11,498 nt of DNA from Alphaproteobacteria bacterium (GCA_030830465.1 JAURMY010000201.1:1-11498); one strand, 5' to 3'. Shown: positions 1 to 6,604, counted from the stretch's first letter. Notes: generated by a model from the sequence alone, not told the origin. Numbers and translations are program-made.

Positions 1-13
1 AAGTGCAACAGTC

Positions 14-1129
14 TCATTGTGCGTCCCTTTCGATGATGTGCGACAGGCCCTGCGACTCGCCCACCTCATACCATGCGGCGCGGTCTCCAAGCGCGGAAAA
101 AAGTCCGGCATCGGTGCCGGTCATCCAGGCCTGTGCCCGCAGATCGCAGATTTCGTCATAAAGAGCTGCGCGCCGGTCGGCGTCCAGATGGGCCGCGACC
201 TCATCCAACAGGATGATCGGCGGCGCGCCAAAATCCTGCGTCAGCGCACGGGCATTGGCCAGAACCAGCGAAATCAGCAGCGCCTTTTGTTCACCGGTTG
301 AACACAGCCGCGCCTCGGTCTGCTTGGCCTGATAGACGGCACCCAAATCCGCGCGGTGCGGCCCGCTCAGGCTGCGCCCCGCCGCCATATCGCGGGCGCG
401 GTTGTCGGAAAGGGCCTGTTCATAGTCACCTGCATCGTCTTGCGGGTCGTTGTCGTCGCGGGCCAGCAATGTCAGATCGGCGGTGGGGAAACTGGTTTCA
501 GCATCCGCCTGCGCCTGCGCCAGACGATCAATGGCGCTTGCCCGGTTAAAGGTGATCTCAGCGCCCGTTGCGGCCATCTGTTTTTCCAGCGCCCGGTACC
601 AGCTGTCATTGCTGACCTGATCCTTCAGCAGGCGGTTGCGTTCGCGCATGGCCTTTTCATAGGCCAATGTGGCCTCGGCATGGCCCGGAAAAAAGCTGAG
701 GGTCATGCGGTCCAGAAAGCGGCGGCGGCCTTCCGGGCTTTCCATCCAAAGCCGGTCCATCGACGGCACCAGCCAGACCATCCGGGCAAGGTTCCCCAGC
801 GCGGTTTGCGACGCGGCCTTGCCATCAATCCTGACCTGTCTGGCGGCCGTGCCTTCCGCCCAGGTTTCAATTTCATGCCGGTGCGCAAGGCTGTCGAGCG
901 ATGCGGTGATTTTCCAGCCCAGCCGTTCCGGGCTGCGGGCGATTTCATCCGCCCCGGCGCGTCTTATGCCGCGCCCGGGTGACAACAGCGAAACCGCTTC
1001 CAGAATATTGGTCTTGCCCGCCCCGTTGGCGCCGTAAAACGCCAAGGGGCGCCCGTCCAGTTCCAAGCGGGCGGATTTATGGGACCTGAAATGGGAAAGC
1101 GCCAGATGTGTAAGGGCAAGCCCCGGCAA
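14..1129 (-). CDS. recF: DNA replication/repair protein RecF
   Basis: RecF is an SMC-like ATPase that binds gapped DNA and, with RecO and RecR, loads RecA at stalled forks. The 371 residues match the usual family length. The Walker A motif GANGAGKT is at residues 33-40. A long middle region follows. LSGPHR is at 254-259, the ABC-type signature CSTGEQK at about 276-282, Walker B IILLDE at 305-310, and the D-loop AHLD at about 313-316. The first codon is TTG (1127-1129), 4 bp after the dnaN stop. No in-frame ATG or GTG lies near it, and the conserved N-terminal beta strand (LTHLALSHFRSH) begins within ten residues, so TTG is the best choice. The tight spacing suggests translational coupling to dnaN. 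The stop is TGA at 14-16. The 13 bases beyond it hold nothing readable. Identification is sure; only the start codon is inferred. Confidence 0.95.
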   Translation of the reverse strand: MPGLALTHLALSHFRSHKSARLELDGRPLAFYGANGAGKTNILEAVSLLSPGRGIRRAGADEIARSPERLGWKITASLDSLAHRHEIETWAEGTAARQVRIDGKAASQTALGNLARMVWLVPSMDRLWMESPEGRRRFLDRMTLSFFPGHAEATLAYEKAMRERNRLLKDQVSNDSWYRALEKQMAATGAEITFNRASAIDRLAQAQADAETSFPTADLTLLARDDNDPQDDAGDYEQALSDNRARDMAAGRSLSGPHRADLGAVYQAKQTEARLCSTGEQKALLISLVLANARALTQDFGAPPIILLDEVAAHLDADRRAALYDEICDLRAQAWMTGTDAGLFSALGDRAAWYEVGESQGLSHIIERDAQ

Positions 1130-1133
1130 AGGG

Positions 1134-2252
1134 TCAGACCCGCATCGGCATCACGACATAGACGGCACTTTCGTCATTGCCTTCGCGCATCAAGGTCGGA
1201 TCGCCCGAGGAATTGAACAGGAACACAGCGTTTTCTCGATCCACCTGGCTGGCGATTTCCAGCAGATATTTGGCGTTAAACCCGATTTCCAGCCGCTCAT
1301 CGGCATAGGCAACGGCCAGTTCCTCGTCGGCGGCACCGGCGTCCGGCGCGTTGACCGACAGAACCAGACGGTCGTCTTCCAGCGCCAGCTTCACCGCGCG
1401 CGAGCGTTCTGATGATACGGTTGAAACCCGGTCAACAGCCTGGGCGAATTCGGCAGCGTCCACTTCCAGACGGCGGGTGTTGCCGGTGGGAATGACGCGG
1501 ATGTAATCGGGGAAAGTCCCGTCGATCACTTTTGAGGTCAGGGTGATTTCCGGTGTGGCAAACCGGATCTTGGTTTCTGACACCGAGACCGCAATGGTCA
1601 TGTCGTCATTTTCAAGCAGCTTGCGCAATTCGCCCACGGTCTTGCGCGGCACGATGACGCCGGGCATCTTGGCCGCCCCATCGGGCAGGGGCGCGTCGAT
1701 CCGGGCCAGGCGATGCCCGTCCGTTGCCACGCAACGCAGCACCCGGGCGGAACCGCTTTCCGCTGCGTGCATATAGACACCGTTCAGGTAATACCTTGTT
1801 TCTTCGGTAGAAATTGCGAATTTCGACTTGTCAAACAACCGCCGCAAAACCGGGGCCGGGGCGGCAAAATTACAGCTGTATTCCGAATTTGCCATCACCG
1901 GAAAATCTTCGCGCGGCAATGTCGCCAGCGAGAAATTCGAGCGCCCGGCCTGAACCTCCAACCGGCCCGATGCGCCGTCGTCGGACAGTTGAACCATCGC
2001 GCCATCAGGCAGCTTTCGGACAATCTCATGCAGGGTATGGGCCGCGACCGTGGTTGCGCCGGGACGCTCAACCGTGGCCAGAGTTTTATCGACAACCTCA
2101 ATATCAAGGTCGGTGGCACGGAAGCTGACCGCGCTGCCTTCGGCCTCGATCAACACGTTCGCCAGGATCGGAATGGTGTTGCGCCGTTCAACGACCGATT
2201 GCGCCTGGCTCATCGCTTTTAGCAATGCGCTGCGTTCGATGCTGACTTTCAT
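1134..2252 (-). CDS. dnaN: DNA polymerase III beta sliding clamp
   Basis: DnaN forms the ring-shaped dimeric clamp that tethers DNA polymerase III, and also MutS, ligase and DnaA regulators, to DNA. The 372 residues fit the usual three-domain clamp. The N terminus MKVSIERSALL is typical of alphaproteobacterial DnaN, and the protein ends in the family-typical VVMPMRV. The frame stays open upstream to a GTG at 2328-2330, which would add 26 unconserved residues. I chose the ATG at 2250-2252 because AGGAG lies 7 nt before it and the clamp fold begins there. The gene lies between dnaA (147 bp upstream) and recF (4 bp downstream). A weak promoter and a strong hairpin lie in the gap after dnaA, so dnaN may have some transcription independent of dnaA. 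Confidence 0.97.
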   Translation of the reverse strand: MKVSIERSALLKAMSQAQSVVERRNTIPILANVLIEAEGSAVSFRATDLDIEVVDKTLATVERPGATTVAAHTLHEIVRKLPDGAMVQLSDDGASGRLEVQAGRSNFSLATLPREDFPVMANSEYSCNFAAPAPVLRRLFDKSKFAISTEETRYYLNGVYMHAAESGSARVLRCVATDGHRLARIDAPLPDGAAKMPGVIVPRKTVGELRKLLENDDMTIAVSVSETKIRFATPEITLTSKVIDGTFPDYIRVIPTGNTRRLEVDAAEFAQAVDRVSTVSSERSRAVKLALEDDRLVLSVNAPDAGAADEELAVAYADERLEIGFNAKYLLEIASQVDRENAVFLFNSSGDPTLMREGNDESAVYVVMPMRV

Positions 2253-2259
2253 TTCCAAG

Positions 2260-2264
2260 CTCCT
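2260..2264 (-). promoter_or_regulatory. dnaN ribosome binding site
   Basis: The minus strand reads AGGAG, followed by 7 nt and then the ATG at 2250-2252. This Shine-Dalgarno match sets the dnaN start and argues against the upstream in-frame GTG. Confidence 0.8.
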
Positions 2265-2283
2265 GACCGTATCCGGGGCGGGC

Positions 2284-2311
2284 AGACTAGCCTGTTTGCC
2301 CGGGAAATCAA
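2284..2311 (-). promoter_or_regulatory. possible dnaN promoter
   Basis: Reading the minus strand, TTGATT (2306-2311) and TAGTCT (2284-2289) are separated by 16 bp, about 30 bp before the dnaN ATG. The -10 match is poor (3 of 6). It overlaps a 6-bp inverted repeat, TGTTTG/CAAACA (2293-2298 and 2309-2314). Position favours a promoter, but the sequence match alone is weak. Confidence 0.3.
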
Positions 2312-2341
2312 ACACTATCTCTTTGTTCACATGATTGGAGT

Positions 2342-2393
2342 CGCGGTCAAGGCCCCTGCCACTTTGCCGTGGGTTTTGGGGCCTTAGACCGCG
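2342..2393 (-). terminator. strong stem-loop between dnaA and dnaN (terminator or attenuator-like)
   Basis: Two arms, 2342-2356 and 2378-2393, pair over 15 bp with a single bulged A at 2386. Inside the 21-nt loop a further CCAC/GTGG stem (2359-2362 with 2369-2372) can form. On the minus strand the hairpin starts 6 nt after the dnaA TGA. No run of T follows it, so it is not a classical intrinsic terminator. It could be a partial terminator, an mRNA 3'-end stabiliser or a processing site that sets dnaN and recF expression relative to dnaA. The pairing is plain in the sequence; its role is inferred. Confidence 0.55.
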
Positions 2394-2399
2394 TTCTGG

Positions 2400-3767
2400 T
2401 CAGGCTTCCAGCATCCGGCGCAACAGTTCGACATCTTCGGCGATCTGGTTGTCAATCGCCTTCAGTTCCTCGATCTTGCGTATGGCATGGATCACTGTCG
2501 TGTGGTCGCGCCCGCCAAACCGCCGGCCGATTTCCGGCAACGACTTAGAGGTCAGCATCTTGGACAGGAACATCGCCACCTGACGCGGCCGTGCCACTGA
2601 ACGCGCCCGGCGCGGGCTGAGGATATCGCTGAGGCGCAGATTGTAGTGATCCGCCACCTTGCGAATGATTTCGTCGATCGTCACCTTGCGGTCCGAGGCG
2701 CGCAAAGTGTCCGACAGGCATTCCTGTGCCACCTCCAGCGTCACCACTTTGCCAATCAACGAGGCATAGGCGAACAGCCGGTTCAGGGCACCTTCCAGCA
2801 CACGGACATTGGTGGAAATCCGATGCGCCAGAAACTCCAGAACGCCGGGTACGATCACAACATCGGGATAGCTTCGGGAATGGGTTTCCGCCTTGCTTTG
2901 CAAAATGCCAAGGCGCAATTCATAATCGGTCGGGTGCAAATCGACCACCAGCCCCCATTGCAGGCGGGATTTGATCCGGTCTTCCAATCCGCTGATTTCA
3001 CCGGGGGCGCGGTCGGCGGAAATGATGATCTGTTTGTTCTGGTCGATCAGCGCGTTGAAGGTGTGGAAAAATTCATCCTGAGTGGAATCCTTGCCGGCGA
3101 TGAACTGCACGTCATCCACCATCAGAACATCGACCGACCGGAAGATTTCCTTAAAGCTGATCATATCCTTGAACCGCAGCGATTGTACAAAGCGGTACAT
3201 GAACTGCTCGGCAGACAGGTACAGAACTTTGGCTTCCGGTTGCCGTTTCTGGATTTCCCAGGCGATCGCGTGCATCAGGTGGGTCTTGCCAAGGCCAACG
3301 CCGCCGTAAAGAAACAGCGGGTTGAACGTAACCTGCCCACCTTCGGCGACCCGGCGCGCGGCGGCATGGGCCAGTTCATTGGGTTTGCCGACAACGAAAT
3401 TTTCAAAGGTCGAGCGCTTGTCCAATGGCGCGCCCGGCAGGTCGAGGCCGTTTTTCGCCGGCGCGTCAACGGCTGTTCGGGTTTCGGTTGTCTGCGCAGC
3501 TTTGGCCGGGCCTTCGGTTTGCGCACGCGTTGCAACGGCAAAATCCAGTCGCTCTACCGACGCATTGCCCGCTGACATGCCGCGCAGAATCTGGTCGCCA
3601 TAGTTGCGCGACACCCATGTGCCGAAAAAGCTGGTCGGGACCGAGAACCGGGCAACGCCGTTCAGTGTTTCGACGAAATCCAGCGGTTCAATCCAGTTCT
3701 TGAACGCGTCTTTTCCAATCGCTTGCAATAAATCATTTCGCACACGCCCCCAGGTGTCGTTCGTCAT
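2400..3767 (-). CDS. dnaA: chromosomal replication initiator protein DnaA
   Basis: DnaA is the AAA+ ATPase that binds DnaA boxes, opens oriC and recruits DnaB. The protein has 455 residues. Domain I is at about 1-80, starting MTNDTWGRVR with the conserved NWIEPL at 24-29. A short, low-conservation domain II linker covers about 80-115. In the AAA+ domain, Walker A GGVGLGKT is at 155-162, Walker B LMVDDVQF at 215-222, sensor I IIISADR at 247-253, the arginine-finger segment SRLQWGL at about 267-273, and sensor II LEGALNR at 324-330. The DNA-binding domain IV ends with the signature GGRDHTTVIHAIRKI at 418-432. All key residues are present. The ATG at 3765-3767 has only a weak GGA ahead of it. 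The rhodanese stop lies 27 bp upstream, leaving little room for a dedicated promoter, so transcription probably starts upstream of or within the rhodanese gene. Confidence 0.98.
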   Translation of the reverse strand: MTNDTWGRVRNDLLQAIGKDAFKNWIEPLDFVETLNGVARFSVPTSFFGTWVSRNYGDQILRGMSAGNASVERLDFAVATRAQTEGPAKAAQTTETRTAVDAPAKNGLDLPGAPLDKRSTFENFVVGKPNELAHAAARRVAEGGQVTFNPLFLYGGVGLGKTHLMHAIAWEIQKRQPEAKVLYLSAEQFMYRFVQSLRFKDMISFKEIFRSVDVLMVDDVQFIAGKDSTQDEFFHTFNALIDQNKQIIISADRAPGEISGLEDRIKSRLQWGLVVDLHPTDYELRLGILQSKAETHSRSYPDVVIVPGVLEFLAHRISTNVRVLEGALNRLFAYASLIGKVVTLEVAQECLSDTLRASDRKVTIDEIIRKVADHYNLRLSDILSPRRARSVARPRQVAMFLSKMLTSKSLPEIGRRFGGRDHTTVIHAIRKIEELKAIDNQIAEDVELLRRMLEA

Positions 3768-3794
3768 TTTCGGTCCGTTCTCAACGTATTTCGT

Positions 3795-4241
3795 TTACGA
3801 CTGCTTCCACGGCAGCCCGCTTTTTTTCCAACCGTTCTTAGTGCCCCGGTGCTTTTTGTCGTCAAGGTCGCCTTCAAACCCCTGTTCGACATTCACACAC
3901 ACCGTGGCGCGACCGATCTCGGCAATCACATCAGACACGTATTCGGCAGCGTCCAATGATCTGACCCCCGAACGACAGATAAAGAATATCTGATCCGGAA
4001 ACCGGTCTCCAAACTGTGAAAACAATTCGCCTGTAAACTCTGGGTTCACGGACATTTCCGGAAAAGCCAGCCACTCGACCTTGATCACCTCTTTGCCAAG
4101 GGCGTCAAGATCAGGAATCCCTACATAGGACCATTCGGCCTTGGTGCGCACGTCCACCAGAACAGTGTTCTGCTGTTTGAGCGCCTCATAGGTTTCCTGT
4201 GGCAGCATTTCGCGAACGACAGTGTCGTTGTCCGTGACCAT
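3795..4241 (-). CDS. rhodanese-like domain protein
   Basis: This is a 148-residue single-domain rhodanese (sulfurtransferase fold). VLVDVRTKAEW at 27-37 is the CH2A-like strand. The active-site loop CRSGVRS is at 89-95, with Cys89 as the expected persulfide-carrying residue. The C-terminal stretch after GFEGDLD (121-127), ending near GLPW, is like other alphaproteobacterial members. No signal peptide is seen, so it should be cytoplasmic. I start it at the ATG at 4239-4241, preceded by a G-rich GGGGGGA 4 nt upstream, rather than the GTG at 4266-4268 nine codons earlier. It sits 27 bp before dnaA on the same strand, so the two are probably cotranscribed. Its sulfur donor and acceptor cannot be told from the sequence. 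The family call is firm; the physiological role is unknown. Confidence 0.9.
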   Translation of the reverse strand: MVTDNDTVVREMLPQETYEALKQQNTVLVDVRTKAEWSYVGIPDLDALGKEVIKVEWLAFPEMSVNPEFTGELFSQFGDRFPDQIFFICRSGVRSLDAAEYVSDVIAEIGRATVCVNVEQGFEGDLDDKKHRGTKNGWKKSGLPWKQS

Positions 4242-4274
4242 TCTGTCCCCCCAGACGGCTTGAATCACCCGACG

Positions 4275-4304
4275 AAACTAGCCCGAGGTTCGCGGCCATT
4301 TCAA
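4275..4304 (-). promoter_or_regulatory. possible promoter for rhodanese-dnaA
   Basis: The minus strand carries TTGAAA (4299-4304), an 18-bp spacer, then TAGTTT (4275-4280). The -35 matches 5 of 6 and the -10 only 3 of 6. Transcription would begin near 4268, giving a leader of about 27 nt before the rhodanese ATG. GANTC sites at 4262 and 4306 flank it closely, so methylation could affect it. This is a candidate only. Confidence 0.35.
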
Positions 4305-4420
4305 CGACTCTTCGCGCTTGACTCGGGATTTGGCGAAACCGAATCTGAGGCGTTCTGGCGCACCGCTAAATCTATGGTCTGCGGCCGGTTCACCCCATAG
4401 GAAATTGGCGTTTTTCTGGT

Positions 4421-4453
4421 CCGGGCCAACCCGTTTTTTGCGGGACGGCCCGG
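4421..4453. repeat. stem-loop between rpsT terminator and rhodanese
   Basis: CCGGGCC (4421-4427) pairs with GGCCCGG (4447-4453). After a 2x2 internal loop, CCCG (4430-4433) pairs with CGGG (4441-4444), closing a 7-nt T-rich loop. No T-run follows on either strand, so it does not look like a standard terminator. It may be a second barrier behind the rpsT terminator or a structured element of the dnaA upstream region. Confidence 0.45.
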
Positions 4454-4477
4454 CGGGAATGCAAGAATCATCCGGCC

Positions 4478-4515
4478 AAAAGAAAAAGGACGCCACCTTT
4501 ACGGTCGCGTCCTTT
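4478..4515 (-). terminator. Rho-independent terminator of rpsT
   Basis: On the minus strand AAAGGACGC (4507-4515) pairs perfectly with GCGTCCTTT (4485-4493) across a 13-nt loop. The second arm runs straight into the T-rich tract TTCTTTT. The stem begins about 23 nt after the rpsT stop, the expected place, and should separate rpsT from rhodanese-dnaA transcription. Confidence 0.85.
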
Positions 4516-4538
4516 AAAACTTTGCCAAAAGGCCGGGC

Positions 4539-4805
4539 TTAGGCGCTCAGCGCTTTGACCCGCGATGCCAAGCGCGAAACTTTGCGGCTGGCGGTGTTCT
4601 TGTGCAGGATGCCTTTGGTCACGCCGCGCATGATTTCCGGCTGGGCCACGCGCAGGGCTGCTGCGGCAACCGCCTGATCGCCACCGGCGATGGCTTCTTC
4701 AACCTTGCGGATGAATGTACGGATACGGGTGCGGCGGGTTTTGTTGACCAGCGTGCGGCGCTGCGCCTGACGCGCGCGTTTCTTGGATTGAGGCGAGTTG
4801 GCCAT
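4539..4805 (-). CDS. rpsT: 30S ribosomal protein bS20
   Basis: bS20 is a primary 16S rRNA-binding protein of the 30S body. The 88 residues match the family length. The start [17 protein letters not shown] and the basic central helices ([19 protein letters not shown]) are diagnostic, as is the conserved [13 protein letters not shown] near the C terminus (68-80). The ATG at 4803-4805 is preceded by a GGA that sits at the edge of a small hairpin (4815-4827). The gene has its own promoter (4848-4876) and terminator (4478-4515), so it looks monocistronic. A place between the crotonase gene and dnaA is a familiar alphaproteobacterial arrangement. Confidence 0.97.
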   Translation of the reverse strand: MANSPQSKKRARQAQRRTLVNKTRRTRIRTFIRKVEEAIAGGDQAVAAAALRVAQPEIMRGVTKGILHKNTASRKVSRLASRVKALSA

Positions 4806-4814
4806 ATGTAAATT

Positions 4815-4827
4815 CCGATCATATCGG
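4815..4827 (-). promoter_or_regulatory. small hairpin in the rpsT leader
   Basis: The minus strand reads CCGAT-ATG-ATCGG, a perfect 5-bp stem with a 3-nt loop, lying 9 nt before the rpsT ATG. The only Shine-Dalgarno-like bases, GGA, begin in its 3' arm, so the stem could restrict ribosome access. Regulation is inferred from this overlap alone. Confidence 0.4.
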
Positions 4828-4847
4828 GTTGCGAATGATGAAACGCG

Positions 4848-4876
4848 CTTCTAGACGCGAGTCTTGGGCAAGTCAA
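4848..4876 (-). promoter_or_regulatory. rpsT promoter (sigma70-type)
   Basis: The minus strand has TTGACT (4871-4876, 5 of 6 to TTGACA), a 17-bp spacer and TAGAAG (4848-4853, 4 of 6 to TATAAT). The spacing is ideal, and the predicted start near 4841 gives a leader of about 36 nt. A GANTC site (4859-4863) lies within the spacer. Confidence 0.7.
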
Positions 4877-4901
4877 CGGCCCGAGTGATGTTTTTTGGCC
4901 G

Positions 4902-5678
4902 CTATTTGCCTCGAAATTGCGGTTCGCGTTTTTCCAGGAAAGCGGCCATGCCTTCGGCCTGATCTTCTGTCGCAAAAAGGGCGTGAAACAGGCGGCGTTC
5001 GAACAAAACACCTTCGCGCAGGGTGGTTTCATAAGACCGGTTTACCGCCTCTTTGACGGCCATGCTGGTCAGGGTCGATTTCTCGGCGATCTTGGCGGCG
5101 GTGGCCATCACGTCTTCCATCAGGTTCTTGGCGGGAACAACCCGGCTGACCAGACCCGAGCGTTCGGCCTCATCCGCGTTCATCATGCGCCCGGTCAGAT
5201 GCATTTCCATCGACTTGGCTTTGCCGACAAACCGGGTCAGCCGCTGGGTGCCGCCGATGCCGGCCATGACGCCCAGATTGATTTCCGGCTGGCCGAATTT
5301 GGCGGTGTCTGCCGCAATGATGAAATCGCACATCATCGCCAGTTCACAGCCCCCGCCCAGCGCATAGCCGGCAACCGCCGCGATCACCGGCTTGCGACAG
5401 CGCAGCAAGGCCTCGGTTTCCGGGGTGAAATAATCGGTGGTGAACATCTCGACAAAGGACTTGTCAGCCATGTCCTTGATGTCGGCCCCGGCGGCGAATG
5501 CCTTTTCCGAGCCGGTCAGAACGATGACCCGGACCTTGTCATTCGCCTCAAGCGCTGTCAGCGCTTCCGCCAGTTCGCCCAGCAACTGGGCATTCAGCGC
5601 ATTCAGCGCCTCGGGCCGGTTCAGCCGGATCAAAGCGACGTGGTCGTCAATTTCGCAGATCAAGGTCTCATAGGCCAT
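4902..5678 (-). CDS. enoyl-CoA hydratase/isomerase (crotonase family)
   Basis: This 258-residue protein hydrates trans-2-enoyl-CoA to 3-hydroxyacyl-CoA, a step of fatty-acid beta-oxidation and of some amino-acid catabolic routes. The oxyanion-hole segment [11 protein letters not shown] is at 60-70 and [12 protein letters not shown] at 104-115. Glu112 (in GGGCEL) and Glu132 (in FGQPEINLG, 128-136) match the two catalytic glutamates of short-chain enoyl-CoA hydratases. GIGGTQRL follows at 140-147. The ATG at 5676-5678 has AAGGGA about 8 nt upstream. The mutM stop lies 62 bp upstream on the same strand, so readthrough from mutM is possible, although a weak promoter fits in the gap. The exact acyl-CoA substrate cannot be read from the sequence. 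Paralogues are common, so I give no gene symbol. The enzyme family is sure. Confidence 0.93.
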   Translation of the reverse strand: MAYETLICEIDDHVALIRLNRPEALNALNAQLLGELAEALTALEANDKVRVIVLTGSEKAFAAGADIKDMADKSFVEMFTTDYFTPETEALLRCRKPVIAAVAGYALGGGCELAMMCDFIIAADTAKFGQPEINLGVMAGIGGTQRLTRFVGKAKSMEMHLTGRMMNADEAERSGLVSRVVPAKNLMEDVMATAAKIAEKSTLTSMAVKEAVNRSYETTLREGVLFERRLFHALFATEDQAEGMAAFLEKREPQFRGK

Positions 5679-5711
5679 CTGGGGTCCCTTCAGTTGGCGT
5701 CCAAGAGCCGC

Positions 5712-5739
5712 TAAATACCATTTTGTCCGGGCGTTTCAA
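5712..5739 (-). promoter_or_regulatory. possible promoter of the enoyl-CoA hydratase gene
   Basis: Reading the minus strand, TTGAAA (5734-5739) is followed after 16 bp by TATTTA (5712-5717), in the 62-bp gap after mutM. The -35 is good and the -10 poor. Cotranscription from mutM is the alternative. Confidence 0.3.
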
Positions 5740-5740
5740 G

Positions 5741-6604
5741 CTATCTCTGACAAGTCGGACAGTAGAAGGTCGACCGGCCAGACTGAACAATCCGCGAAAT
5801 TGTGCCGCCGCAGTCGGGGGTTCGGCAGGCTTCGCCCTCGCGTCCGTAGGCCGCAAAAGAGTGTTGGAAATATCCAAGCTCCCCATCCGTCTGGCGATAA
5901 TCCTTCAGCGAAGACCCGCCTGCCTCAATCGCTTCGGCCAAGACGTCGCGAATCACCGGCACAAGTGCCGCGACCTTTTTGCCGCTGATCGCCCCGGCCT
6001 TTTTCACCGGCGAAATATGGGCCCGCCACAAAACCTCGCACACATATATATTGCCAAGCCCGGCAATCAGCTTTTGATCCAGCAGGGCCGATTTGACCGG
6101 CGTGTTCCGGCCCTTGAACGCAGCGATCAGGTATGGCCCGTCAAATGTGTTGCCGAAGGGTTCCGGGCCAAGACCCGCCAACAGTTTATGACTTTCCACC
6201 CGGTCGGTCGCGCACAGGTCCATCGCGCCGAACCGGCGGGCGTCGTTGAAGGTGATCCTGACGCCGCTGTCCATGTCAAAAACCACATGGTCGTGCTTTT
6301 CCGGCATCGGCATGGTGTGGTGAAATTCGCCAAGCATCCGGGTCTGGCCCGGTCTGCTGATCAGCATCCGGCCAGACATGCCCAGGTGGATGATCAGTGT
6401 TTCGCCCGACCCCAGATCCGCCAGAATGTATTTTGACTGCCGCCGCAACCGCAACACGGTCTGGCCGGTCAGGCGCGCCGACATACGCTCGGGAAACGGC
6501 CAGCGCAGATCCGGCCTGCGGATTTCGGCCCGTGCAATGCTGTGCCCGGTCATTTCCGGTTCCAGTCCGCGGCGGACGGTTTCAACTTCGGGCAGTTCGG
6601 GCAT
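5741..6604 (-). CDS. mutM: formamidopyrimidine-DNA glycosylase
   Basis: MutM (Fpg) is a bifunctional glycosylase/AP lyase that removes 8-oxoguanine and formamidopyrimidines in base-excision repair. The 287-residue protein begins [18 protein letters not shown]. Pro2 is the Schiff-base nucleophile, and Glu3 and Glu6 are the catalytic acids. Lys58 (QSKYI) matches the conserved beta-hairpin lysine. The helix-two-turn-helix [15 protein letters not shown] is at 179-193. The C-terminal zinc finger has Cys260, Cys265, Cys282 and Cys285, with the lesion-contacting Arg277 in QSGRSTFYC. The frame runs upstream to 6727, but the start must be the ATG at 6602-6604, because the mature N-terminal proline is the catalytic residue. 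GGAAAG lies about 6 nt before it. It diverges from ubiE over 85 bp. Confidence 0.97.
   Translation of the reverse strand: MPELPEVETVRRGLEPEMTGHSIARAEIRRPDLRWPFPERMSARLTGQTVLRLRRQSKYILADLGSGETLIIHLGMSGRMLISRPGQTRMLGEFHHTMPMPEKHDHVVFDMDSGVRITFNDARRFGAMDLCATDRVESHKLLAGLGPEPFGNTFDGPYLIAAFKGRNTPVKSALLDQKLIAGLGNIYVCEVLWRAHISPVKKAGAISGKKVAALVPVIRDVLAEAIEAGGSSLKDYRQTDGELGYFQHSFAAYGREGEACRTPDCGGTISRIVQSGRSTFYCPTCQR

Larger units (their letters stand above)
4242..4538. other. 297-bp intergenic region upstream of rhodanese-dnaA
   Basis: No gene is supported here. From right to left the region holds the rpsT terminator (4478-4515), a second stem-loop (4421-4453) and a weak promoter toward rhodanese-dnaA (4275-4304). 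It also holds five GANTC sites, at 4262, 4306, 4320, 4341 and 4465. I found no good match to the DnaA-box consensus and no CtrA-type TTAA-N7-TTAA site. It could be the dnaA control region or part of the origin. The frames open across it encode nothing recognisable. Confidence 0.6.

Noticed and set aside
356..982. Plus-strand open frame inside recF
   Set aside because: It is antisense to recF and has no recognisable protein.
2253..2330. 26-residue N-terminal extension of dnaN from a GTG
   Set aside because: AGGAG before the internal ATG and the conserved MKVSIERSALL start show that the extension is not used.
3062..3070. DnaA-box-like TTTTCCACA inside dnaA (minus strand)
   Set aside because: It fits the relaxed consensus but is a single site in coding sequence with no cluster around it.
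2646..3575. Long plus-strand open frame (309 codons) inside dnaA
   Set aside because: It lies antisense to a fully conserved dnaA and its translation shows no recognisable domain. Such shadows are common in GC-rich genes.
4242..4268. GTG start for the rhodanese gene at 4266-4268
   Set aside because: The ATG at 4239-4241 has a G-rich Shine-Dalgarno just before it. The extra nine residues are not part of the fold.
4878..4901. CGGCC/GGCCG stem after the enoyl-CoA hydratase stop as a terminator
   Set aside because: The stem is only 5 bp with a 14-nt loop and no T-run after it on the minus strand. The T-run is in the loop.
4917..5714. Plus-strand open frame (265 codons) across the enoyl-CoA hydratase gene
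   Set aside because: It is antisense to a gene with intact catalytic motifs; its His/Gly/Arg-rich translation looks like a shadow.
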